DNA from: Melieria omissa
Taxonomy: Eukaryota; Arthropoda; Insecta; Diptera; Ulidiidae
Assembly: GCA_963971225.1 (NCBI GenBank)
Contig: OZ020270.1
Location: 76,028,432-76,092,431, forward strand
Direction: 5' to 3'
Length of the DNA: 64,000 nucleotides
Shown here: positions 53,240 through 62,351 of the stretch, in pieces
How positions within the stretch are numbered: the stretch's first letter is position 1
Layout of the letters: the number at the start of each line of letters is the position of its first letter
Translations under genes and position numbers: made by a program
The notes under the pieces: model-generated
The model's input: the letters and a program-made list of their open reading frames with translations, nothing else
The model's database searches: none
What the model was told of the DNA's origin: nothing

Positions 53240-54475
53240 TTATTTTGACCGCAGCTGTAGGTACGGTAGGGAAATTTTTTCCCGAAACGACGTCTCTTCT
53301 AGAGACGTGATTTTTGGAGCTTTCGCCTCCACAGTTTCCGTTACGCTGTCTGCCGTGAAGGTCTGTCCGTTAATGGAAATGCTATTTTCAAAATTAATCA
53401 AAATTGTGCCGTTAGCCTTTATTGTTTGATTGTTATAAATTATTTCAAAAAAATCGTTGCGCGCTACGATCAGACCGTTTCTAACGATTTCAATTGACGG
53501 CAGGTGGAAAGCCGACGTGGTAGGACAAGAGGCTGTGTGAGCGTTTGACAGTTGTGACAGGCATGTGTCACTTTTATCAATATTACAAAATGTATACATT
53601 AAAGCCTTCTTACAGTTAACTATTGGGAAGTAATAATTCTTACAAAGTGCCGTGACATTATTCTTAAGATCTATGATTTTCTTGTTCCTGATTACAGGGC
53701 TAATTTCGAAACTTTTACAAATATCTGTAACTAGGGGTAATTTTATAAGATAGTCTACTGCAGTTTCCTGCATGTAAATTTTAACATCCGAACTTAACAA
53801 TAGATCGTTCATTGGTATTCGTACATTTTCTTGTTGCCTGATTAGTTCCATTTCCTCCGCGTTCAGCATTAGGGAATTAACTATGTTTACCTTCGCTAGC
53901 ATCAGGGCGTAGGCGTTGTTATTTAGGTTATCTATGATAATTTTATTACGCCTAGACATAAAAGTTAGCAATGTTGGGTGGTCAACTATGGCATTCCCGT
54001 ACCTCAAGCTATTAATTCTGTCTGTTATTTCGTTGAGCTGCTTCTCTATGTCCGTGTTAATGTCGACTTGTCTCTTCGAGTTCCTAGTGAGTTCGTTAAT
54101 TTTGGTGTCAATCACCTCCATGTCCTGGTGATCTGGAACACCGGCTACGAATTTGATTGCAGATCCGAGGAAGTCTATGGACCTTTTCAATCTGGTAGAC
54201 GTGCGAAAGAGGCTCAGTAGCTTCCGTATTTCCGTAATGTCCTCTCTAAGTGCATCCTTGTCCCGTTCGTCGAGCAGTGTCGGTATCGTGTTGATGTTGT
54301 CCTGGACAGCAGCCTCTATCTGCGTCAGGTTTGTCGAGTGCCTGAGGTACAGGCTTCTATTAAAAATGGCTACATTTCCGGTCGGGATTGGTATAAAGAG
54401 TGCTGCTGAAAAATCGGTAATGCCGGCTCTAACTACGGGAAACGCTAATCTGTAAAAGAGGGAAAGGAGGAGTTA
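53240..54475 (-). pseudogene. env: Errantiviral env, truncated
   Basis: This is an envelope-like glycoprotein frame following pol. The open frame has no ATG at its start, but a splice acceptor-like TTTTACAG lies near 54461, consistent with the spliced env RNA of errantiviruses (family knowledge). A furin-type site TRLKR is followed by SIDFLGSAIKFVAG, at the position of the internal hydrophobic segment. A heptad-rich region follows (KINELTRNSKRQVDINTDI). The frame stops at 53240 with a charged tail and no transmembrane segment, so the usual C-terminal anchor is missing. It is not expected to be functional. Confidence 0.82.
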
Positions 54476-54509
54476 TTGGTCTGGAGTAATCTGTCAATCG
54501 TTTGAAAAT

Positions 54510-55436
54510 TTATTTGGCTTTGATATTGTCCTTATGAACCTGCCTATTGTCGATCACTACTGCGGTCCCTAAATCAGCCTGTACGATTTGTTCTCTGTAC
54601 ACCTTTGAAAATTTGTTACCTATCCTCTTGTTATTTTTTATGAACACTTTGTCTCCGACTTCGAAATTCCTCATTTTGGTTCTTTTGTTGTGGAGCGTGA
54701 GATCTCTTTTCTGCGTTTTGGCCAATTTGTTCCTGATCTCTGCTATGAGTTCTTCTGACGGGTTGAAAAAGATATCGACCGGTTTTCGGTTAGTAACGGA
54801 GTGAATACTATTATTGTATTTGTAAGTTGCTAATAAAATTGTTTCAACTACGTCTGTCTTTGCACCTATTGTGCACCTGGCTATTTCTGCTACAGTGGAG
54901 TGAGAGCGCTCCACCTGTCCGTTACTCAGACTGTGTAGGGCAGGAGTTGTGAACATGGAGATGTTAAATTCATTTACGAGGAGGTCTTTAACGGAGTTTG
55001 AGATAAACGCGCTCTCATTGTCGGTCACAATTAGTCTTGGTCTGTGAAATTGCATGATTAGTTCTAGCAGGCGGCTCTTAACGTCGGTGGTGTTTCTGGA
55101 AGGTGTGTGCGTGGTCACAACAAATTTTGAGAATTTGTCGACACAAGTTATAAAATTTTGTTTCCCTGTGTTGTAAATGTCTATATGAAGTATCTCTCCT
55201 GGATATTTAGGGATGGGTGTTACGCCTATTGGGTGTTTACCGGGGTTGCGATCGTACTTATTTTCGTTGCAGATTTTGCATTTTTCAACAAATTCTTTGA
55301 TCGATTTTTTTAGATTGGGGAAATAGTATTCGGACAATATTTGGTTGTAGTTCTCTTTCAAGCCTCTATGCGCTCTTGAGTGTTCTGTAACTATTATGTC
55401 GTACTGGTCATCTGCATTATAGATATCCTGCACCAT
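54510..55436 (-). pseudogene. pol: Errantiviral integrase
   Basis: About 309 open residues form a nearly complete integrase. Zinc-binding residues are in TEHSRAHRGL and KCKICNENK. The catalytic acids are in HIDIYNTG, VTDNESAFIS and NGQVERSHSTVAE. The C-terminus (KVFIKNNKRIGNKF, then VQADLGTAVVIDN) ends at a stop just before env. It is out of frame with the preceding RNase H, with the frame change near 55430, so the polyprotein cannot be made in one piece. Sequence style matches the 17.6/297/Tom group. Confidence 0.88.
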
Positions 55437-57560
55437 TTTGGGCGTATTTCATTTTTACCTTTGGGAATGCTTCTATTAGTTTGCTTTGGATCCGACCAAG
55501 GGTTTCTATTGGGCAGTTAATTCCATTGATACGTTCAGGGTTCAGTGTGTTCTTCAAGGTTTTTATTAGTGCTGCGACTGTTGTGAATGTGATATTATGC
55601 CTAATTTGTTTCTTAAATAAAATTGTGGTTTTCTTGTTGTTTTCTGGGCCCTCCTCTAAGATAAGCTGGTTTGTGAAGCAATTAATGGGGTGGGGGACTG
55701 TCGGAATAGTTGCAGTAAGTGATTGTTCGCTGTGAACTGTATCGCTCGAATCGGTTTTGGCAATGGTGTTGATAAATTGACGAGAGAGTGCGTCCGCGAC
55801 CACATTCTCTCTTCCTGGTTTGTATATAAAATTGGGGGAGTACTCCTCCACGAAAGCTTTCCAACGTTTGAGTTTTGTGTTGGGATTTCGCTCTGAAATA
55901 GCAAAGGTGAGCGGTTGGTGATCCGTATGGATATTAATATTGGGTGCACCGTAAAGGTAATTTCTCAGTGTTTTCAATGCCCACACTATGGCCAGCATTT
56001 CACGCTCGTTCATGGCGTAATTGCTTTCTGCTTTGCTCAAGGTGCGAGAAATCATTGTGATGGGACGGCCCCTTGCGATAATAAAGCGCCGATTGCATGT
56101 GCCGACGCATCTGTAGTAAGGTCGAATGCCTTTTGGAAGTCTGGGTAGAGCAATAGTACGTCTTCGGAGGCTAGGATATTCTTTATTGACTGAAAAGCAT
56201 CGAGCGCCTTGTCGTTCAATTCAATTTTCACGTTTTTAGACTTCCTTGAAGAGACGTGACCATTTTCTCCCCTAAACAAACTTGTCAAGGGCTGAGCAAT
56301 CTTAGCATAATCCTTTATAAATTTGCGGTAATAGCCCGCCAATCCTAAGAAGGATCTTAGCGCCCGTAAAGTATTGGGTACTGCAAAGTCAAGAATGTCT
56401 TTCACCTTATTGGGGCATGTTCTGATCCCATTTTTAGCTACTAGGTAGCCGAGAAATTCCACTTCTTGCTTAAAAAATTTGCATTTCTCTACGGAGACGC
56501 GCATGTTAGCTTGAATTAATTTAGAAAAAATGCATTCTATGTGTTTTAAATGGTCTTCTTCCGTTTGGGAAAATATGATTACATCATCGATGTAAACGTA
56601 ACAAAAGAGCCCGATGTAGTCGCGAAGCACATCGTCGATGGTTCTTTGAAAAATGCTCGGGGCATTCTTAAGGCCGAACGGTAATCTGCAGAATTCAAAT
56701 TTACCGTTGTTGATAGAGAAGGCCGTTTTTTCTCTATTCTTTTCATCCAAGAGAATTTGGTGGAAGCCTGCTTTCAGGTCGAGGGTGGAAAAGTAATTAG
56801 ACTGTCCCAGATTGGTCAGGATAACGGAGGTCTCAGGAATCGGGTAGCGGTCGGGTATCGTTTTTTCATTAAGTTTTCTATAGTCGAAAACCATACGGTG
56901 TTTTTGTGTTCCGTCCTCGTTCTCTCCTTTTTTTCTCACCACTACAATTGGAGTGTTATATGGGGATTTGGAGGGTCGGATTATACCATCCTTTAAGAGT
57001 TTCTGGATTTCCTGATTTACGAAGGGGACTGCAGATATGTTGTATGGTCTTGGCTTAGAATAGACGGGGTCTGCGTCCTTCGTACGTATTTTTGCTATTA
57101 CAGTGGTGTTGAATGGTAGGCTCTCATTTGGATTAGAAAATACTGTTTCACAACGTTTTAAGAGGGTTTTAAATTGGGTACGGACTTTCTCCGAGACGGA
57201 CTGTGTACTAATTTGTAGGTTATTGACTTATTGGAAATTGAGGAATTTAATTTCGTCCTCCCCGTTATTATGCAAAAACATCTTCCTGCCCGTATCAATC
57301 ACCCCCTGTATTTGATTAATGAAGTCGTAGCCCAAAATTGCGTCGAATGAATTCAAATGTGGGTGTAAAAAGAATTCGGCTAATTTTCCGAAGAGCTGGA
57401 TTCGGTATTTGTGTGTAATTTTTGTTCCTCCGTCGAGGGTTTTGACTATAAATGGTCTATCGTTAAGGATTGGGTCGAGTTCGGGTATTTTTCTAATGTA
57501 ATTTTTCGCTGTTCCTGTATCGAGTAATATTTTTAATTTAGTTTTTTTATTAAGAGTCTT
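55417..57560 (-). pseudogene. pol: Errantiviral protease, reverse transcriptase and RNase H
   Basis: The protease active site KILLDTGTAKNYI lies near 57530, followed by DAILGYDFINQIQG. A stop interrupts after EIKFLNFQ near 57229. The reverse transcriptase (56942-56052) has FSTLDLKAGFHQILLD, FCRLPFGLKNAPSIFQ, the catalytic YIDDVIIF, and connection sequence FLGLAGYYRKFIKDYAKI. RNase H begins DLTTDASAHAIGALLSQG and then changes frame near 56060, continuing as NYAMNEREMLAIVWAL and HTDHQPLTFAI to DALSRQF. A further change separates integrase. Spacing and order are those of Ty3/gypsy pol. Confidence 0.9.
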
Positions 57561-57583
57561 CTCAATATAGGGAACAGCAGACC

Positions 57584-59125
57584 TTACTCTAAAGAATTGA
57601 GGCTGTCGTTTACTATTTCTTCCTCTGTTTCGCTGTCAAAAGTCGCTAGTGATTGTATGTCTTCTTCGTCCTCATCCTGAGAATCTATTTGGTCCACTCC
57701 CAAGTGATTTACTCTTTGTTGTTTGGGTTGAGGTGCCCTGTCCGATGAGGGTGGCCGCTTGAAAGGTCTGGGTGGCGCTTGTGCTTCAGTCCTGTTACTG
57801 AATTGCTTGGTCTGTCCAGAGAACCTATTGCTTTGGTTTCGTCTAGGATTAAAGGCTGTGTCGTAGCGAAATTTGGACGAAGGGTCAACGTCCATTGGCT
57901 CAGTTTCCGCATTGGTGTCCATTGGTCTCGGTTTCGGTCTCGTAGGTACTTGTTTAAAATTTGGATGGGACCGCGGTGGAAGAGTTCTGGGGATCTGGTT
58001 ATCGAATGCTCTTGCGAAGGAGTAACGCTGGTTATTGGATTCCAGTTCCTGAGCCTTCGCTAAGGCAGAGGGTAGGTCCGCGCAACCAGCTGAGAATAGG
58101 ATATTACAGTAAGGTTTGTTTAAACCTGAAATAAAAACACGCAGAGCGTCCGTTCTGTATTTTTCCGCAAACGAGCTGATTAGTGTCGGATTGCCACTGT
58201 AATCCATTGTCACTTTATTGATGAGCATCGTTAGTTTCTTTTCTATTTCATCATAATACCCTGCAATCGACAATTTCCCCTGGCACAGGACGCTGAGTTC
58301 GTTCTCAAGAACGTGTAGTGGTCGCTTATCGCGATAAGTGTGGTCCAGTCTGGCGACAAGGGCGTCGAAGTTGAGGACAGTGTTGAAGGATGATAGAATT
58401 TGGTCGGCTGAGCCCGTGATTTTGGTCATAATTATAGCGACTGCCTGATAGTATTTTTCCGTACCCACAAACGGATCAAAGAGTTTTATTGCCGTGTGCG
58501 CTACTTGGCGCCATGAAAGGTATCTCCTAGATTCACCGGAGAACTCTGGTAATGACTTGATTAGATCAAGTGTGAGCGGGCACTGGTCATTCCTCGTTAC
58601 CTCTATCGGTTAGGTTAGGTTGGTTAGGTTGCGGTGGCTGCCTCTATGAGAGACACACTCAGTTTCACACGACAGTTTAACGCCGAATCCGAACGGCGAT
58701 TGGCAGTTTTTCGTTCACACTTGGAGGTTTTGCCATTGCCTGCCAAGAGCGCACTTGTGCGATTCTTGTAATTCTCATTCCCTTCATGTGGATAGCGATA
58801 GAAGTAGATGAGTTGTTCACCAGCCCGAGCCAGGAATCGAACCTGGAGCCTTTGGTATGAGAAGCCAGCGCGCTACCCGCTTGACTATCGAGGCCGGCTA
58901 CCTCTATCGGTTTATATTCGATAATTGTTGAAGCTGATGGCAATTCTAAGGTTTCCATTCTCTCCAAAAGAGCCTTAATCTGTTGCGCTAGATTCAGTTG
59001 TGTTGCATTATGCCTTTCAATATGACTCAACATATTGGTGCACGCTGTTTCTACTGCTACCTCTACAATATGAGCGTTGAAAGCATCGAGGGTGAGAAGG
59101 GTTGGTTTTCGGTCGGGTTAGCCAT
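57584..59125 (-). pseudogene. gag: Errantiviral gag, split by a SINE
   Basis: The ATG at 59125 opens MANPTENQPFSPS, and a frame change follows near 59080. The frame continues CTNMLSHIERHNATQLNLAQ to IIEYKPIEVA, where the 287-bp SINE is inserted. Beyond it lies the capsid-like core (LIKSLPEFSGESRRYLSW, ILSSFNTVLNFDALVARLDH, LSIAGYYDEIEKKLTMLI) and a basic, proline-rich end (KRPPSSDRAPQPKQQRV). No CCHC knuckle is present, as is usual for errantiviruses. It would package genomic RNA in the cytoplasm. The last residues overlap the start of pol in another frame, fitting ribosomal frameshifting. Confidence 0.86.
58612..58898 (-). mobile_element. tRNA-derived SINE (family 2) in errantiviral gag
   Basis: A perfect 14-bp duplication TACCTCTATCGGTT flanks it (58598-58611 and 58899-58912). 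The minus-strand head at 58898-58820 has box A TAGTCAAGCGGGTAGC and box B GGTTCGATTCC. The tail is (CCTAA)-type repeats. It inserted after the errantivirus did. Confidence 0.92.
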
Positions 59126-59690
59126 TTTTCTATTGTTTTTTTTTTTAATAGCAATGCTAAAAGACTCAAAAGACAATGACAAAATTGGACCTCGGAGGAG
59201 ACGGCACTGCACAAAGTGTTTAACAGTTTCCTAATGAATTCTACAAGAATTTCCGACTATTTACTAAAGATTTAATGTATGGTTTTTTTTTGTAAATTCA
59301 CATGAATTTAGATCCTGCTTACAAATTAAATTACAAATTAACTGATCAAATTTATACGAATTTTTCTACAATTGCAAAAATTTAGATATATAAAAGGATA
59401 TTTTCTTCTTCTTAGGCTTACAGCGTCAGCATCCATAGCGTCGTCATCATCATCGTCCCTTGTTGTTGTTATTATGCTTGTTGTCTCATGTAAGCGACGC
59501 CAAGTATTTCAAGCTTTCGGTGTCAGCTTTTGCAGAAGTCGCCACGCACCGCGTGATAACACTCGTACACGTTCTCGAGATATCCACGTAAAATTTTGCC
59601 GTCGCTGAAGATTTTCGCACGGCTCAGTGAGCACTACAGCAGCGGATAGTGAGCGCTAGTTGTAGTAGTAGTTTTAGTACTTTTAATTTG

Positions 59691-59997
59691 TTTCGCTATG
59701 CGAAACTTTTGCACTTTCCGCTATGCGGGAGTTTTAGTTCTTAGTCTTTTTCGCTATGCGAAACTTTTCACTTATTCCCACTATGTGGAAATTTTTTGCA
59801 TTTTCCGCTATGCGTAAGTTTTAGTTTTTAGACTTTTTCGTTAAGCGAAATTTTTCACTTTTTCCCACTATGTTGAAATTTTTAGCATTTTCCACTATGT
59901 GGAAGTATTAGTTTTTAGACTTTTTCGCTATGCGAAACTTTTCACTTTTTTCCACTATGTGGAAATTTTAGCACTTTTAGCTTTCCGCTATGCGGAA
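59691..59997 (-). promoter_or_regulatory. Array of eleven short palindromes in the errantiviral leader
   Basis: Eleven units, centred at about 59698, 59723, 59756, 59783, 59809, 59843, 59870, 59897, 59930, 59957 and 59990, alternate at roughly 27 and 33 bp. Three types recur: TTTCGCTATGCGAAA, TTCCGCTATGCGGAA and TTCCACTATGTGGAA, with a shared CTATG core and AT-rich linkers (ACTTTTCACTTTTT). It lies between the primer site and gag. In Drosophila gypsy this position holds the Su(Hw) insulator, a row of twelve binding sites (established knowledge). Binding of a host zinc-finger protein here is an inference. Hairpin formation in the RNA leader is an alternative. Confidence 0.7.
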
Positions 59998-60071
59998 CTG
60001 GATTGCTCTTTTTTCATAGACAATTTTACGCGCGGCTAGGTCTTTGGGCACGGAGTCCTCGCAGTAGTATA

Positions 60072-60082
60072 GTTGGGCGCCA
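60072..60082 (-). promoter_or_regulatory. Primer binding site (tRNA-Lys type)
   Basis: On the minus strand TGGCGCCCAAC follows the LTR directly, matching the tRNA-Lys 3' end used by gypsy. Complementarity beyond 11 bases is weak. Confidence 0.75.
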
Positions 60083-60347
60083 GTTATTCTTTTATAAAAA
60101 CAACAGTTGTTTATAAGTTCTTGTTCTTTATTTTAGCACTGTTTGGTGCGACTGCGGAATGAAGACTGAAGACTTGGAGGAAATGCTAGCAAATCGTATT
60201 GCCTTCTGGTTTGCCACGTTGCAGTTTTATGCAGCGCAGTGATATGCGATACTCGCGGACACTACGTTGCAGTTTTATGCAGCGCAGTGACATCCGATCT
60301 TCATGCAAAACAGCGAGAAGCGCTGTGGCCGTTGGCAACCCGTAACT
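60083..60347 (-). repeat. 5' LTR of the errantivirus
   Basis: On the minus strand it starts AGTTACGGGTTGCC and ends AAGAATAAC next to the primer site. A 28-bp direct repeat starting ACGTTGCAGTTTTATGCAGC occurs twice (60216 and 60264, period 48) in U3. TTATAAACAACTG and TTTTATAAAAG lie near its end. There is no second copy in the window to confirm the edges. Confidence 0.7.
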
Positions 60348-60350
60348 TAA

Positions 60351-61121
60351 CCTATTCCTAACCAGGAGGCCACTACGATCTCGGAAAAGCTGGTAAACAA
60401 CTGGGTAGCCAGGTTCGGAGTTCCGTTGGAGTTGCACTCAGATCAAGGCCGGAATTTCGAGTCTGCGGTATTCAAGGAAGTGTGTGAGCTACTCTGGATG
60501 ACGAAAACTCGTACCACGCCTTTGCACCCACAGTCCGACGGCATGGTGGAACGCTTTGACCGGACACTGGAGGAATACCTGCGGAAAGTGGTAGGCAGGA
60601 ATCAAAAGGATTGGGACACCCATATCCCCCTGTTCCTGATGGCGTATAGGTCAGCCCCGCACGACACGACATCACTCACTCCAGCCCGAGCAGTGTTCGG
60701 CACAGAGTTGCGGTTACCCGCTGACTTGAAGTTCGGGGTAGTCGGTGCGACGGGAGGCGCTAAGACGGACTACGTGGCCAATAAGCGGGCGGAACTGGAG
60801 GAAATTCACCAGTTTATAAGGAGCCGCACCAAACTGGTCAGCGATAAGGCGAAAGCCAGATATGATCTACGGGCCAACTCAGCAGGGTTCCAAGAAGGCG
60901 ATCTGGTAATGCTCTACAACCCGCAGCGGAGGAAAGGTTTGTCTCCGAAACTTCAAGCGTCATGGGAAGGACCGTACGAAGTCGTGACTAGGATTAACGA
61001 CGTGGTATACAGGATTCAACGTTGCAGCAATAGAGGCGCTAAGCTGAAGGTAGTCCATTTGGAGTGCCTGGCGCCTTATCACAGCGGAACCTCGGCACTT
61101 GTTCGGGACGAACAAGTCTAA
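60351..61121 (+). pseudogene. pol: Integrase, C-terminal two thirds, of copy D
   Basis: It is open from PIPNQEATTISEKLVNNW to the natural end LVRDEQV at 61121, without any frame change. Catalytic residues: LHSDQGRNFESAVF and SDGMVERFDRTLEEYL. The DAGPF-type first aspartate and the zinc domain are missing because the 5' part is cut off. Its C-terminal GPY module reads EGPYEVVTRINDVVYRI. Because it lacks a start and the first catalytic acid it is a fragment, though uninterrupted. Confidence 0.88.
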
Positions 61122-61132
61122 GTGGTGGGCAG

Positions 61133-61611
61133 TGTAACGACAAGACAGTCTGTCGCTGTGCAAAGCAACCCTACGCGCCGTGCCATAATTCAATCTGGCA
61201 ACGACGGCCGCGATAATGGAAACTTTTAGCCCAACCTGGCAATGATGGAAACTTTTAGGCCAACCTGGCAATGATGGCAACTTTTAGTCCAACCTGGCAA
61301 TGATAGTCTCGATCATCATGGAAACCTTTAGTCCACTCCGGAATGTGCGAGAACGATGTGCGCGATGGCCGGCCAGGTATAAAGGGCAGCCGGGTGCGGC
61401 GCAGCGAGTCAGTCTGATTCTGACTAATGAAGGTGCCACGCGGAGTAATTGAGCAAATACTTAAGTGTAAAGACAGTGAAGTATAAATCTGTGAAATAAA
61501 GTGATTTTTGGTTTATTTTATTGACTGCGTTTGAGAAACTGAGTGTGTTTTATTTTAAAATTACGCAATCCAGAGATACGTAACAGCCAACTAGAACTAG
61601 TATTCGTAACA
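61133..61611 (+). repeat. 3' LTR of copy D, 479 bp, complete
   Basis: It starts TGTAACGACAAGACAG after the purine tract AGTGGTGGGCAG and ends TATTCGTAACA. A 29-bp U3 unit (TGGAAACTTTTAGCCCAACC) is repeated at 61217, 61246 and 61275, with a fourth partial at 61319. TATAAAGGGCAGCCG marks the promoter. AATAAAGTGATTT marks polyadenylation. Confidence 0.9.
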
Positions 61612-61904
61612 ATATGTACATACACTAGTGGTAATTCCCATACACTCACTTTGAGTTGAGGTATGAAAAGTTTTGTGGGAGTAGAGGATTGATTTAAAAA
61701 ACAAATAAAGGTTGTAGTTTACATTAGTTTAGTTTACATAGTTTGCTATAAGTAACGGCAGGTGTACCATAATGCACTCTTTCGCGTGGGCGTGCAAAAC
61801 ATTCAGAGCGGCTTGTGTTTTCTCAGAGTTTAATAGTTCACATAAACTCTAAGCAATTTGAGGTAAATTTTGCCTTTATAAGCTGATTTCGTCGATGTTT
61901 ATAC

Positions 61905-62351
61905 TGTTACAAATACTAGGTCTAGTGGGCTGTTACGTATCACTGGATTGTGCAATTTGAAAATGAAACAACTTTAATTATTCCAACGCAGCCAATTCAA
62001 AACCAACAGTCACTTTATTATTCACAGTTTTACACTTTACTATTCGTACACTTAAGTATTTGCTTAATTACTCCGTGTGGCAACTTCACTTGTCAAAACC
62101 AGACTGACTCGCTGCGCCGCATCCGGCTGCCTTTTATACCTGTCAGGCCATCGCGCAGATCGTTCCCGCACATTCCGGAGTGGACTAAAAGTTTCCATCA
62201 TTGCCAGGTTGGACTAAAAGTTATTATCTCGGCCGTCGCTGCCAGATTGGACTAAAAGTTACTATCGCGGCCGTCGTTGCCAGATTGGGTTATAGCACGG
62301 TACGTAGCGGCAGGGTTGCTTTGCACAGCGACAGACTGTCTCATCGTTACA
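61905..62351 (-). repeat. 3' LTR of copy E, 447 bp
   Basis: On the plus strand it runs TGTTACAAATACTAG to TCATCGTTACA. Three U3 units with GGACTAAAAGTT lie at about 62183, 62211 and 62252. TTTTATACCTGTC (minus TATA) is at about 62132. Confidence 0.9.

Larger units (their letters stand above)
53240..60347 (-). mobile_element. Errantivirus (insect endogenous retrovirus, gypsy/17.6 group)
   Basis: Read from right to left: 5' LTR (60347-60083), lysine-type primer site (60082-60072), a leader with a palindrome array (59997-59691), gag (59125-57584, with a SINE), protease, reverse transcriptase, RNase H and integrase (to 54510), and a truncated env (about 54475-53240). No 3' LTR was found to the left, so the copy lost its 3' end. 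It adjoins gypsy copy D at 60351. Frameshifts in gag, pol and the missing env end make it inactive. Confidence 0.9.
60351..61611 (+). mobile_element. Ty3/gypsy copy D, 5'-truncated, with complete 3' LTR
   Basis: Integrase sequence starts mid-protein at 60351, next to the errantiviral LTR, and runs to a complete 3' LTR. It is the best preserved 3' end of this family. Confidence 0.9.

Noticed and set aside
59691..59997. CRISPR-like repeat array
   Set aside because: Units are 15-bp palindromes of three types with similar AT-rich linkers, in a retrovirus leader of an insect genome. There are no unique spacers or cas genes.
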